From: Frankiaceae bacterium | GTDB lineage: Bacteria > Actinomycetota > Actinomycetes > Mycobacteriales > SCTD01 | DNA length: 64,000 nt | Direction: 5' to 3' | Assembly (NCBI GenBank): GCA_016650445.1 | Contig: JAENVS010000041.1 | Span: forward strand, 83,316 to 147,315 | In this document: positions 16,236 to 25,094 of the stretch, one piece after another | How the letters are laid out: every line of letters begins with the position of its first letter | Numbering within the stretch: the first letter of the stretch is position 1 | Translations under genes and position numbers: made by a program | The notes under the pieces: generated by a model | What the model was told of the DNA's origin: nothing | What the model saw: only the letters and a program-made list of their open reading frames with translations | Database searches by the model: none

Positions 16236-17842
16236 GCCGGTGCCCTGTCGAGAGACCCGGCCATGTTCTGTACGGCGACATGCCCGAACGCCATCGCCGG
16301 GGTGATGCACGCACCCGGGCCGGGATAGGCGTGTCCCATCATCGACGCCATCGTGTTGCCGCAGGCGTAGAGGCCGGGCAGCGGCCGGCGCTCCTTGTCG
16401 AGCACGTGACCCGACTCGTCGCAGACCAGCCCGCCCTTCGTGCCGAGGTCGGCGAGCACCACCTGCCCGGCGTAGAACGGTCCGTCGCCGATCGGCGCGA
16501 GACACGGGTTGGGGTGCTCGTGCGGGCCGGCGATCCCGGGATACCGGTGGAAGACCGACAGCAGCTGGCGCTCGTGGCTCCCCTCTGCTCCCCGACCGAG
16601 CTCCTCGTCGACACCAGCCAGCGCGCTGCGGTTCCAGCGCTCGATGGTCGACACCAGAGCCGGCGCGCCGATCGCCGCCGCCAGCTCCTCGATCGTGTCG
16701 GCGCGCACCAGTGCCCCTGCCTCGACCCAAGGCGTCGTGTCGACGCCCGGTCGCAGCCCGCCGAAGCCGTACTCGTCGACGAAGTGCTGGTCCATGACCC
16801 ACCACGACGGGATGGCCGGACGACCGTTGGCCTCCGCCTCGAGCATGCGGTGCCCGAACGTGTTGTAGTCGGTGCCCTCGTTGATCCAGCGCTCGCCGTT
16901 GCGGTCGACGACGATGCCGCCCGGTGCGGCCCGCTCCCACAGCAGGAACGACACCTCGCCGTCCGGCCGCACGAACCCCGGCGCCCACCAGCAGTCCTCC
17001 AACAGGTCGGTCGCAGCCCCCAGCGCCATGCCGGCCCGGATGCCGTCACCGGTGTTCTCGGGCACACCGAGCGTCCAGTCGGCCCGGGCCGCGGGGGCGA
17101 CGCTGTGCTCCTTGCGCATCGCCTCGTTGCGCTCGAACCCACCCGATGCGAGCAGTACGCCGAGCCGGGCCGTGATGGCGAGCTCCTCGCCGTCGTGCAG
17201 GACCCGGATGCCGGTGACGCGGCCGTCCTCGACGACCAGGTCGGTGAACGGCGTCGACGCCCACAGGTCAACCCCGCCGGCCTCACACGCGATGAGCAGC
17301 TGCGCGATGAGCGACTGCCCGCCCCACTCCGGACCCTCTGGCCCGGGGTCGGTGATCGGCGGGCCACCGTGGCCCATCGCGAGCTTGGGACGCACCGGCG
17401 CCGGCACCTCGCCCAGTCGCTTGTGCGGGAACACCTTCGGCGTGATCGCCCGTCCGGTCAGCAGCGCGCCGGCCAGGTCGGGTCGGTAGTCGGGGTAGCC
17501 GGTCATGTACGAGAAGCGCACGCTCTTGGTCTCGAGCCACGCGATGACGTCGGCGGCGGCCACGAGGAAGGCGTCCTGCATCGACTGCGGCGTGCGATCA
17601 CCGACCGTGTTGCGCAGGTACTCCCGCGCCAGCTCGAAGCTGTCGGGCTGCCCGGCAGCGAGCACATGCAGGTTGGCCGGTGCCCACAGGCCCGCGCCGC
17701 TGAGCGCCGTCGTACCACCGAACGTGTCGGCCTTCTCGACCACCAGCGCTCGCAACCCGGCATCGGCCGCGGTCAGCGCGCCGACGAGGCCCCCTGCCCC
17801 CGAGCCGACCACGACGACGTCGTACTCCGGGGTGCCTGACAT
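16232..17842 (-). CDS. kstD: 3-Ketosteroid Delta1-dehydrogenase
   Basis: A 536-residue FAD flavoprotein. Rossmann motif VVVGSGAGGLVGA (residues 10-22), FGGTTALSGAG and a C-terminal FAD motif LPGLYACGNTMASMMGHAYPGPG. Residues corresponding to the KstD1 active site are visible: tyrosines in GYPDY (about 116-119), Tyr in DYNTFGHRM, Tyr506 in GHAYPGPG and Gly510 four residues later. The enzyme introduces the 1,2 double bond of ring A, which with 9alpha-hydroxylation triggers ring B opening. The ATG at 17842 is preferred because the longer start would overlap the KstR operator at 17856-17869. It heads the operon kstD-SDR-fadA6. No 9alpha-hydroxylase (KshAB) gene is in the window. Confidence 0.88.
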   Translation of the reverse strand: MSGTPEYDVVVVGSGAGGLVGALTAADAGLRALVVEKADTFGGTTALSGAGLWAPANLHVLAAGQPDSFELAREYLRNTVGDRTPQSMQDAFLVAAADVIAWLETKSVRFSYMTGYPDYRPDLAGALLTGRAITPKVFPHKRLGEVPAPVRPKLAMGHGGPPITDPGPEGPEWGGQSLIAQLLIACEAGGVDLWASTPFTDLVVEDGRVTGIRVLHDGEELAITARLGVLLASGGFERNEAMRKEHSVAPAARADWTLGVPENTGDGIRAGMALGAATDLLEDCWWAPGFVRPDGEVSFLLWERAAPGGIVVDRNGERWINEGTDYNTFGHRMLEAEANGRPAIPSWWVMDQHFVDEYGFGGLRPGVDTTPWVEAGALVRADTIEELAAAIGAPALVSTIERWNRSALAGVDEELGRGAEGSHERQLLSVFHRYPGIAGPHEHPNPCLAPIGDGPFYAGQVVLADLGTKGGLVCDESGHVLDKERRPLPGLYACGNTMASMMGHAYPGPGACITPAMAFGHVAVQNMAGSLDRAPA

Positions 17843-17855
17843 GGGGCAATCTTGG

Positions 17856-17869
17856 TAGAACACGTTCTA
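17856..17869. promoter_or_regulatory. KstR operator upstream of kstD
   Basis: TAGAACACGTTCTA matches the KstR consensus TnnAACnnGTTnnA perfectly and is symmetric outside the central two bases. It lies 13 bases upstream of the kstD ATG and 35 upstream of the divergent iclR-type gene, so it may influence both. Confidence 0.92.
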
Positions 17870-17904
17870 CTCGTCAAGGTCGACGGCTCTACAGTGGCGG
17901 CGTC

Positions 17905-18762
17905 ATGAGCGCCTCCGGAACGCCCCCGTCGATGGTCGAGCGCATGACGCTGATCATGGGCGCGTTCGACGGCGCGTCTCCGTGGCTGACCCTGCAGCAG
18001 ATCGCCGATCGCAGCGGGCTGCCGCGGTCGACGGTCCACCGCATCCTCGACGCGCTGTGCAAGCTGCGCTGGCTCGACCACACCGGCGGTGGCTACCGGC
18101 TCGGCATGCGCTCGCTCGAGCTCGGCGGCCTCGCGGTCGCGCACAACGAGCTGCGGGAAGCCACCGCTCCCCTGCTGCACGACCTGCACCTGCGGACGTC
18201 GACGACGGCGCACCTCGCGGTGCTCGACCGGCTCGACATCGTCTACCTCGACCGCGTCGCCGGCCGTCATGGAGCCGCGGTCGCGACGAGAGTCGGCGGC
18301 CGTACGCCGGCGCACGCGACGGCAGCCGGCAAAGCGATCCTGGCGTGGACCGACCCGCGGCAGGTCGAGTCGATGTACCGCGAGAACAAGCTCGTCGTCC
18401 GGACACCCCGCACCCTCACCAGCCTCGGCGCCCTGCAGCAGGAGCTCGTCGCCGTACGCGCCCGTGGTGGTCTCGCCTACGACCGGGAGGAGTCGGCGGC
18501 CGGCGTCGCCTGCGTCGCGGCACCGCTGCGCGGCAGCGGCCGTGCCGTCGCGGCAATCTCGCTGACCGGCCCGGCCGACCGGATGGACCTGCCCCGACTC
18601 GCGCCGTACGTGCAGGAGTCGGCCCGGCAGGCAAGCGTCGCGCTGTTCCCGCGGGACACGGCGAGACGCCGCCCGCGCACCGAGGAGCCGGTGCCGAGCG
18701 CCTGGCCACCCGGTGCGCTCGAGGAGGTGCTGAAGGGCATCGGCGGCGACTACTGGCTGTAG
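17905..18762 (+). CDS. IclR-family transcriptional regulator
   Basis: A 285-residue regulator: N-terminal winged HTH (LTLQQIADRSGLPRSTVHRI, about residues 28-48, then LDALCKLRWL) and a C-terminal IclR effector domain (GRTPAHATAAGKAILAW, then GVACVAAPLRGSGRAVAAIS). It is divergent from kstD across 62 bases containing one KstR box. It may sense a steroid metabolite and tune kstD or the downstream beta-propeller gene. No operator for it can be identified from the sequence alone. Confidence 0.88.
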   Translation: MSASGTPPSMVERMTLIMGAFDGASPWLTLQQIADRSGLPRSTVHRILDALCKLRWLDHTGGGYRLGMRSLELGGLAVAHNELREATAPLLHDLHLRTSTTAHLAVLDRLDIVYLDRVAGRHGAAVATRVGGRTPAHATAAGKAILAWTDPRQVESMYRENKLVVRTPRTLTSLGALQQELVAVRARGGLAYDREESAAGVACVAAPLRGSGRAVAAISLTGPADRMDLPRLAPYVQESARQASVALFPRDTARRRPRTEEPVPSAWPPGALEEVLKGIGGDYWL

Positions 18763-18772
18763 GCCGTGGGCA

Positions 18773-18793
18773 ACCGACCGGCCCAAGGTCGGT
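18773..18793 (+). terminator. Hairpin after the IclR gene
   Basis: ACCGACC (18773-18779) and GGTCGGT (18787-18793) form a perfect 7-bp stem with a 7-nt loop, 11 bases after the stop and 54 before the next start. A terminator is likely; an operator for the next gene is possible. Confidence 0.5.
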
Positions 18794-18847
18794 ACAGACT
18801 CCGGTGAGAGGGCATACCCCAGGGATGGCCTCCCTCAGCTGTAGCCT

Positions 18848-20407
18848 GTGAAGCGTCGCCCGATCGTCCTGGCCGTGTCAGGAGCCGTGCTCGCAGCGGT
18901 CGCACTCGGAGGGGCTCCGAGCTCCGGCGCCGCGGAGACGGGCATCGCGTTCCGGAGCTACCAGGCGCCGACGGGGCTGGGCGACAAGGCCGGCGAGCCC
19001 ACACTCGGCATCAACCCCAAGACCGGCGCGGTCGTCTTCCAGGCCTACACCGAGACGCTGCGCGTGACCGAGTTCGACAAGGCCGGGCCGGGCAAGGCGA
19101 AGTGGGAGCTGGGCAACTACCCCCTGCCGCAACCGCGCTCGTTCGACCCGATCCTGCGCACCGACGAGATGACCGGGCGCACGTTCACCTCGCAGCTGCT
19201 GCTCGCGTGCAGCCAAGCCGCCTTCACCGACGACGACGGACGCACCTTCACGCCGTCCAGCGGCTGCGGCCCGGGCACGCTGTTCGACCACCAGTCGGTC
19301 GGCTTCGGGCCGTACGTCGAAGGCAGCCAGCTGCCGAAGAGCCCGGTCGCTGACTACCCCAACGTCGTCTACTACTGCGCGCAGGACGTCGGCACCGCCA
19401 AGTGCGCGATGAGCACCGACGGCGGTCTCACGTTCCCGGTCAGCGGCGTGGCCTACACGACCGCGGAGTGCCAGCTCGGCGGCATCTTCGGCCACATCAA
19501 GTCCGATCCGCACGACGGCACGGTCTACCTGCCGCCGCGGTACTGCCCCGACCTGTCGGCAGAGGAGTACCAGACCGGGGTGTCGGTCAGCACCGACAAC
19601 GGGCTGACCTGGGAAATCCGTGAGGTCCCGGGCTCCGTCTACGGCGACGCCGGTCATCCCTCCGTCGGGATCGGCCGCAAGGACGGCTACGTCTACATGG
19701 GCTGGGGCGGACCGCTCGACGGCAAGACCGTGTTCCAGAGCGGACCGCCGATGGCATCCGTGAGCCGCGACAAGGGCAAGACCTGGACCAAGCCGATGGC
19801 GCTGGGGCAGGACGTCGGGATCAAGAACACCCGCTTCCCGGTGGCCGTCGCGGGCGATCCGGGGCGGGCCGCGATCGGCTTCCTGGGGTCGAAAACGGGT
19901 GGTGACGGCAGCGCCACGACCTTCCCGGGGCGTTGGGATCTGTACGTCGCCTTCAGCAACGACTTCGGCAAGACCTGGACGACCGTCAACGCCACGCCGG
20001 AGCACCCGGTGCAGGTCGGCAACGTGTGCACCGCCGGCACCACCTGTGCCGCCGGCACGCGCAACCTGCTCGACTTCAACGACATGGTCATCGACCAGAA
20101 GACGGGTTACGTCGCGGCCGCGATCGCCGACGGGTGCCCCGGGACCGCCGTGTGCAGCACCGCCGTCCGCGCGCAGAAGGCGACGGTCGTCCGTCAGGTG
20201 AGCGGGATGAGCCTGTACGGACGGCCGGTCGCAGGGCAGCCCGTACGTCCGCCCGCGGCTGCTCCGGCCCCGGCGGCGGCGCCGCCGTCCGGCGGCGGGA
20301 GCACCCTTCCCACCACGGGCATGACCGCGCCGGTTGCGGGGCTGGGCGTCCTGCTCCTGGTCCTCGCCGCGGTGCTCACCGGAGCAACCCGGCGACGTCA
20401 CGCCTGA
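18848..20407 (+). CDS. Sortase-anchored beta-propeller (BNR/Asp-box) surface protein
   Basis: A 519-residue exported protein. Signal peptide MKRRPIVLAVSGAVLAAVAL, predicted cleavage after SGAAE. The body carries repeated Asp-box motifs S-x-D-x-G-x-T-[WF]: STDGGLTF, STDNGLTW, SRDKGKTW, SNDFGKTW, typical of sialidase-like beta-propellers. A Pro/Ala linker precedes LPTTG, a hydrophobic helix (VAGLGVLLLVLAAVL) and the basic tail TRRRHA, which is a cell-wall sorting signal. It starts with GTG after CTGTAGCCT. I see no sialidase catalytic set (Arg triad), so enzymatic activity is doubtful. A paralogue lies at 44649-46382 inside the fadE34 operon. Function unknown; surface binding or capture is the simplest idea. 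Confidence 0.8.
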   Translation: MKRRPIVLAVSGAVLAAVALGGAPSSGAAETGIAFRSYQAPTGLGDKAGEPTLGINPKTGAVVFQAYTETLRVTEFDKAGPGKAKWELGNYPLPQPRSFDPILRTDEMTGRTFTSQLLLACSQAAFTDDDGRTFTPSSGCGPGTLFDHQSVGFGPYVEGSQLPKSPVADYPNVVYYCAQDVGTAKCAMSTDGGLTFPVSGVAYTTAECQLGGIFGHIKSDPHDGTVYLPPRYCPDLSAEEYQTGVSVSTDNGLTWEIREVPGSVYGDAGHPSVGIGRKDGYVYMGWGGPLDGKTVFQSGPPMASVSRDKGKTWTKPMALGQDVGIKNTRFPVAVAGDPGRAAIGFLGSKTGGDGSATTFPGRWDLYVAFSNDFGKTWTTVNATPEHPVQVGNVCTAGTTCAAGTRNLLDFNDMVIDQKTGYVAAAIADGCPGTAVCSTAVRAQKATVVRQVSGMSLYGRPVAGQPVRPPAAAPAPAAAPPSGGGSTLPTTGMTAPVAGLGVLLLVLAAVLTGATRRRHA

Positions 20408-20495
20408 GATCAGTGGTCCGGCCCGATCGGGCTATTGAGCGAGAGCCCCCGCGGGCGTCGAATCGGTGCATACGACGACGGACGGGAGGTCCGGC

Positions 20496-20951
20496 ATGGC
20501 ACACGACTACCGAGCGCTTGCGGAGCGCGTCTACAGCATCTTCGAGCGCGGCGCGGTCGACGAGCTGACGACGGTGTTCGCACCCGGCTTCATCGAGCAC
20601 GACGAGCTGCCAGGCTCGACCGCGACCAACATCGACCTGGTCAGGGAGTGGGTGCAGATGTCGCGCACATCGATGCCCGACGCGCGCTACACGATCGAGT
20701 CGGTCGTCGGCAGCGGCGACGACGCGTGCTGCCGGGTCCGGCTGACCGGCACGCACCAGGGCGAGATGCTCGGCATGCCGGCGACCGGCAACAAGATCGA
20801 CATCCTGCTGATGGACTGGGTGCGGCTCACCGCTGACGGTCAGGTCGCCGAGCACTGGGGCGTCATGCAGGAGGGCGCGCTCATGGCGCAGCTCGGTGTC
20901 ATGGCGCCGCAGACCATCGACCTGACGACGCCGGCGACGATCTCCGTCTAG
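20496..20951 (+). CDS. SnoaL-like (NTF2-fold) ester cyclase-type protein
   Basis: A 151-residue SnoaL-type protein: N-terminal helix LAERVYSIFERGAVDELTTVFAPGFIEHDELPG, and core GTHQGEMLGMPATGNKIDI with WVRLTADGQVAEHWGVMQ, as in the polyketide-cyclase/ester-cyclase subgroup. The ATG at 20496 has GGGAGG about 8 bases upstream; the in-frame ATG 27 bases earlier is less well placed. It converges on the SRPBCC gene at 20955 with three bases between stops. Such folds bind hydrophobic ring compounds. The reaction here is unknown. Confidence 0.78.
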   Translation: MAHDYRALAERVYSIFERGAVDELTTVFAPGFIEHDELPGSTATNIDLVREWVQMSRTSMPDARYTIESVVGSGDDACCRVRLTGTHQGEMLGMPATGNKIDILLMDWVRLTADGQVAEHWGVMQEGALMAQLGVMAPQTIDLTTPATISV

Positions 20952-20954
20952 CAG

Positions 20955-21479
20955 CTACTTCTTCGCAGCTGTTTTGCGAGCGGGTGCCTTCTTGGCCGGG
21001 GCCGCCTGCGCGGCTTCGGCGGCGAGGAGCTGCTCGAGGCGCTCGAGCGTCTTCTCCATCGCGGTCCGGGTCCGACCTGCAGCCGCCCGCACCGTCGGCT
21101 TCGTGAGCATGGCCTCCTGCGTGATGTCCCACGACTCGCGCACGCGCGTGCCGCCGGGAACCGGCTCGAGCTCGTAGCGCCAGATCCGCCCGCCGGCGAG
21201 CCGGTTGGCGATCGGGTACGCCGGCCGCGGCTGCCACGCGATCCGCTTGTTCTCCTCGAACTCGATGACCGTGCTCACCATCGAGTACGGCATGACGATC
21301 CGCATGTTCATGCCGAACTTCGACCCCAGCTTCAGGCGGTTCGGCGTGCCTTCGTGCGGCGCCCTCACGGTGCCCGAGCCATCGAAGTCCTGGTGCCGGT
21401 TGGCGTCGGCGAGCAACGCGAAGATCTTCTCCGGCGGTGCCGGGATGACCCGCTCGACGGTCTCGACGTCCTTGCTCAC
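20955..21479 (-). CDS. SRPBCC-fold protein with Lys/Ala-rich C-terminal tail
   Basis: A 174-residue START-like/polyketide cyclase-fold protein: IPAPPEKIFALLADANRHQDFDGSG at the N-terminus, RIAWQPRPAYP in the middle and ELEPVPGGTRVRESWDIT toward the end, then a long helix. Residues about 155-174 are a basic tail (AQAAPAKKAPARKTAAKK) unusual for the fold and very like the tail of the H1-like protein at 678. It starts 10 bases after the hsaD stop region on the same strand and is the last gene of the hsa operon. A hydrophobic ligand such as a steroid intermediate is plausible. The tail suggests nucleic-acid or polyanion binding. Confidence 0.75.
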   Translation of the reverse strand: MSKDVETVERVIPAPPEKIFALLADANRHQDFDGSGTVRAPHEGTPNRLKLGSKFGMNMRIVMPYSMVSTVIEFEENKRIAWQPRPAYPIANRLAGGRIWRYELEPVPGGTRVRESWDITQEAMLTKPTVRAAAGRTRTAMEKTLERLEQLLAAEAAQAAPAKKAPARKTAAKK

Positions 21480-21489
21480 TGCCGGGCTC

Positions 21490-22341
21490 TCATGTGGTGG
21501 TCTCCCCTAGGAACTCGATGGCTGCTCGTTCGAAGTCGGCCTTACGCTCGATCTGCACCCAGTGGCCGCATCGGCTGTAGATGCGCAGGTCGGCCTTGGC
21601 CATCCGCCGAGCGGGAAACAGCGCCCCCTCGACAGGTGCAACCCTGTCATCCCGGCCCCAGCACAGCAGCACCGGCTGCCGGATCTTGTGCACCTCGCCC
21701 CACAGTGGCACCGCCTCGGCCATCGCCGGGTTGTAGAACGTGGCGTAGGCGTCCTGCAGGTTCTTCACCGCGCCGGGCTCGGTGGCGCTCGCCATCCGCG
21801 CGTCGATCAGCTCGTCGGTCGCGAGGCGCTGGTCGAAGAGCATCGTGCGCACCCACGCAGCCATCCGCTCGCGCGTCGGCTCGGCGTTGAACTCCATCAG
21901 GCGGGTGATGCCCTCCGACGGCGACGGGCCAAGGATGGTCGCGCCGGTCCCGCCCGGACCCATGAGCATGAGCTTCGTCACGCGCTTGGGGTTGTCGAGC
22001 GTGTAGCGGACGCCGACGTCGCCGCCCATCGAGTTGCCGAGCAGCGCGACCTGCTCGAGGCCGAGCGCGTCGAGCAGCCCGCCCAACGCGTCGGCGCTGA
22101 TCCGCAGGTAGTTGCGGTCGTAGGTGTCCGGGCGGCCGCTCGCACCGAACCCCGGCTGGTCGACCACGATGCAGCGCAGGTGCTCGGACAGGGCCGGCAG
22201 GTTGGCGCCGAAGTTCGCCCATCCCGTGACACCAGGACCAGAGCCATGGAGCAGTACGACGGCAGGACCCTCGCCGACGTCGTGATAGCTCAGGTCGAGG
22301 CCGTTGACCGTGACGCTCTTGCGCGAGCTGTCAGGTGTCAT
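21490..22341 (-). CDS. hsaD: 4,9-DSHA hydrolase HsaD (meta-cleavage product hydrolase)
   Basis: A 283-residue alpha/beta hydrolase. Oxyanion loop [15 protein letters not shown], nucleophile elbow GNSMGG (Ser104), acid GRDDRV (Asp231) and base CGHWVQIE (His260). The pattern matches C-C hydrolases of meta-cleavage pathways, and the block order matches HsaD, which splits 4,9-DSHA into HIP (DOHNAA) and 2-hydroxyhexa-2,4-dienoate. The ATG overlaps the hsaF stop as ATGA. Confidence 0.9.
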   Translation of the reverse strand: MTPDSSRKSVTVNGLDLSYHDVGEGPAVVLLHGSGPGVTGWANFGANLPALSEHLRCIVVDQPGFGASGRPDTYDRNYLRISADALGGLLDALGLEQVALLGNSMGGDVGVRYTLDNPKRVTKLMLMGPGGTGATILGPSPSEGITRLMEFNAEPTRERMAAWVRTMLFDQRLATDELIDARMASATEPGAVKNLQDAYATFYNPAMAEAVPLWGEVHKIRQPVLLCWGRDDRVAPVEGALFPARRMAKADLRIYSRCGHWVQIERKADFERAAIEFLGETTT

Positions 22342-23363
22342 GGCTTCTCCGAGACCAGCTCCAGCGCGATGTCGATGAGCTGGTCCTCCTGGCCGCCGAC
22401 CAGCTTGCGTCGGCCGGCCCGCAGCAACAGCTCGGCCCCGCTCACGTCGTAGCGTTCCGCCTGCCGGTAGGCGTGCTTGAGGAAGCTCGAGTAGACCCCG
22501 GCGTAGCCCATCAGGATTGCCAACCGGTCCAGCTCGCACTCGCCGTCCATGGCGGGCCGTACGACGTCCTCCGCCGCGTCAATGATCTTCAGCACGTCGA
22601 TGCCGGTCTTGATGCCGATCTTCTCGGCGGCAGCGGCGAACGCCTCGATCGGCGTGTTGCCCGCACCCGCGCCGAAGCGCCGAGTCGAGCCGTCGATCTG
22701 CAGTGCACCCGCACGGGCAGCGACGATCGAGTTGCCGACGCCCAGGCCGAGGTTCTCGTGACCGTGGAAGCCGACCTGCGCATCAGCGCCGAGCTCGGCG
22801 ACCAAGGCCGACACCCGGTCACTGACCTGCTCCATGACGAGCGCGCCGGCGCTGTCGACGACGTAGACGCACTGGCAGCCGGCGTCGGCCATGATGCGCG
22901 CCTGCTTCGCGAGCTCCTCGGGCGGCGAGCTGTGCGCCATCATCAGGAACCCGACGGTCTCCAGGCCGAGCTCGCGGGCCAGCCCGAAGTGCTGTCGCGA
23001 GACGTCGGCCTCCGTGCAGTGCGTGGCGACGCGGCACACGCTGGCGCCGGAGTCGAGGGCCGCGCGGATGTCGTCCTTGGTCCCGAGCCCGGGCAGCATC
23101 AGGAACGCGATCTTCGCGGTCTTCGCGGTCTTCACCGCGGCCCGGATGAGGTCCTGCTCCGGGGTCTTGCTGAAGCCGTAGTTGAACGACGACCCGCCGA
23201 GGCCGTCGCCGTGCGAGACCTCGATGACCGGTACGCCGGCCTCGTCGAGGGCGCCGACGATCGCGATCACCTGCTCCTCGGTGAACTGGTGGCGCTTCGC
23301 GTGCGACCCGTCGCGCAGCGAGGAGTCGGTGACGCGGACGTCGAGGGTGTCTGAGTAGGGCAT
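22338..23363 (-). CDS. hsaF: 4-Hydroxy-2-oxovalerate-type aldolase HsaF
   Basis: A 341-residue DmpG-family aldolase. [17 protein letters not shown] at the N-terminus holds the metal-binding Asp (RDG), and [14 protein letters not shown] holds the HxH metal ligands. The C-terminal helical domain ([18 protein letters not shown], then [15 protein letters not shown]) is the dehydrogenase-contacting region. It cleaves 4-hydroxy-2-oxohexanoate to pyruvate and propionaldehyde, and should form a channelling complex with HsaG encoded immediately upstream. Confidence 0.92.
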   Translation of the reverse strand: MPYSDTLDVRVTDSSLRDGSHAKRHQFTEEQVIAIVGALDEAGVPVIEVSHGDGLGGSSFNYGFSKTPEQDLIRAAVKTAKTAKIAFLMLPGLGTKDDIRAALDSGASVCRVATHCTEADVSRQHFGLARELGLETVGFLMMAHSSPPEELAKQARIMADAGCQCVYVVDSAGALVMEQVSDRVSALVAELGADAQVGFHGHENLGLGVGNSIVAARAGALQIDGSTRRFGAGAGNTPIEAFAAAAEKIGIKTGIDVLKIIDAAEDVVRPAMDGECELDRLAILMGYAGVYSSFLKHAYRQAERYDVSGAELLLRAGRRKLVGGQEDQLIDIALELVSEKP

Positions 23364-23375
23364 GTCTGCTTCCCC

Positions 23376-24278
23376 TTACGCCGGGATGCGGGAGGTCGCG
23401 AGGACCTCGCCGACCCGGACGGCTGCGGCGGTCATGATGTCGAGGTTGCCGGCGTACGGCGGGAAGAAGTCGCCGGCACCCTCGACCTCGAGGAAGACGG
23501 CCACGCGGGCGAGACCGCCGGAGACGTCGGACGGCTCGTCGAACTGCGCCTCGCTGCGGGCCCGGTAGCCGGGCACGTACTGCGCGACCTCGGCGACCCG
23601 CTTCGCGACCGCGTCGCGCACGGCGTCGCGGTCGGCATCGGCCGGGATCGCGCAGAAGACCGTGTTGCGCATCAGCGGCGGCGGGTCGGCGGGGTTGAGG
23701 ATGATGATCGCCTTGCCGCGCTCGGCGCCGCCGACGACCTCGATCCCCCGCGACGTCGTCCGGGTGAACTCGTCGATGTTGTCGCGCGTCCCTGGACCGG
23801 CCGACCGCGACGACACCGAGGCGACGATCTCGGCGTACGAGACCGGCACGACGCTGCTGATCGCGTGCACGATCGGGATGGTTGCCTGACCGCCGCAGGT
23901 GATGAGGTTGAGGTTGGGCGCGTCGTAGTGGTCGGCCATGTTGGCTGACGGCACGACGTAGGGCCCGATGGCTGCGGGCGTCAGGTCGATGGCCTGGATG
24001 CCGCGCTCCTCGTAGCGGGGTGCGTTGGCCTTGTGCACATAGGCCGACGTCGCCTCGAAGACGAGGTCGGGCTGCTCCGACTGCGCGAACAGCCAGTCGA
24101 CACCCTCGGCACTGGCCTCGAGGCCGGCGGCGCGGGCGCGCTGCAGGCCCTCGGAGTCGGGGTCGACGCCGATCATCCAGCGCGGCTCGATGTGCTCGCT
24201 GCGCAGCAGCTTCGCGAGCAGGTCGGTGCCGATGTTGCCCGAGCCGACGATGGCGGCTGACAACAGAGAGCTGACCAC
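23376..24278 (-). CDS. hsaG: Acylating propionaldehyde/acetaldehyde dehydrogenase HsaG
   Basis: A 300-residue DmpF-family enzyme: Rossmann motif [17 protein letters not shown], catalytic-cysteine segment [13 protein letters not shown] (about Cys128), and [15 protein letters not shown]. It oxidises the aldehyde from HsaF to propionyl-CoA or acetyl-CoA with NAD+ and CoA. It starts with GTG and lies 12 bases ahead of hsaF. Length and gene pairing match Rv3535c/Rv3534c. Confidence 0.92.
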   Translation of the reverse strand: MVSSLLSAAIVGSGNIGTDLLAKLLRSEHIEPRWMIGVDPDSEGLQRARAAGLEASAEGVDWLFAQSEQPDLVFEATSAYVHKANAPRYEERGIQAIDLTPAAIGPYVVPSANMADHYDAPNLNLITCGGQATIPIVHAISSVVPVSYAEIVASVSSRSAGPGTRDNIDEFTRTTSRGIEVVGGAERGKAIIILNPADPPPLMRNTVFCAIPADADRDAVRDAVAKRVAEVAQYVPGYRARSEAQFDEPSDVSGGLARVAVFLEVEGAGDFFPPYAGNLDIMTAAAVRVGEVLATSRIPA

Positions 24279-24305
24279 AGGTGGACCCTTTCCGGTTGCG
24301 AGAAA

Positions 24306-25094
24306 TCAGACGAACGAGACGGAGACGGTGCCGAGGCCGTCGAAGGCAGCGACCACGGAGTCGCCGGCCGTGACGTCGTACGCGCGGGTGCATGAGCCCG
24401 GCAGCACGACATGACCGGCTTCGAGCCGTACGCCGAACGACGCGACCTTCTGAGCGAGCCACGCGACGGCGATGGCGGGGTTGCCGAGGACGGCATCGGA
24501 GCGGCCGGTCGCGACCTGCTCGCCATTGCGGGTGAGCGTCGCGTCGATCGCGGTGAGGTCGAGCTCGTCGGGCTTGCGCCGCTCCTTGCCCAGGATGAGC
24601 CCGGCGGACGACGCGTTGTCCGCGATGGTGTCGAAGATGCCGATCTTCCAGTCGGCGATGCGGCTGTCGATGAGCTCGATGGCAGGGACGACGTACTCGG
24701 TCGCGCGGATGACGTCCTCGACCGTGCAGCTCTCGCCCGGCAGGTCCTCGCCGAGGACGAAGCCGACTTCGACCTCGACGCGAGGGATCAGGTAGCGCGA
24801 CGCATCCACGGGCGAGTGCTCGGACAGCACCATGTCGTCGAGCAGGTGACCGTAGTCGGACTCGGAGACGCCCATCATCTGCTGCATCGCGAGCGACGAC
24901 AGCCCGACCTTGTGGCCGACAATCCGTGCGCCCGCGTCGACCCGCCGGCGGATGTTGCGCAGCTGGATCTCGTAGGCGTCCACCATGTCGATGCCAGGGT
25001 GCGTCTGGATGACCGGCGGCACCGCGACCCGCGTCTGCTCGGCAACCCGTAGCAGCTCGGCGACCTCGTCCCGCTGGGCTTCGGACAAGCCCAT
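24306..25094 (-). CDS. hsaE: 2-Hydroxyhexa-2,4-dienoate hydratase HsaE
   Basis: A 262-residue fumarylacetoacetase-fold hydratase: GARIVGHKVGLSSLAMQQMM, then VEVEVGFVLGEDLPG (acidic metal ligands), VVPAIELIDSRIADW and VLPGSCTRAYDV near the end. It hydrates the dienoate produced by HsaD to 4-hydroxy-2-oxohexanoate for HsaF. The ATG at 25094 overlaps the hsaB stop in TAATG, indicating translational coupling. The position hsaB-hsaE-hsaG-hsaF-hsaD is logical for the pathway. Confidence 0.9.
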   Translation of the reverse strand: MGLSEAQRDEVAELLRVAEQTRVAVPPVIQTHPGIDMVDAYEIQLRNIRRRVDAGARIVGHKVGLSSLAMQQMMGVSESDYGHLLDDMVLSEHSPVDASRYLIPRVEVEVGFVLGEDLPGESCTVEDVIRATEYVVPAIELIDSRIADWKIGIFDTIADNASSAGLILGKERRKPDELDLTAIDATLTRNGEQVATGRSDAVLGNPAIAVAWLAQKVASFGVRLEAGHVVLPGSCTRAYDVTAGDSVVAAFDGLGTVSVSFV

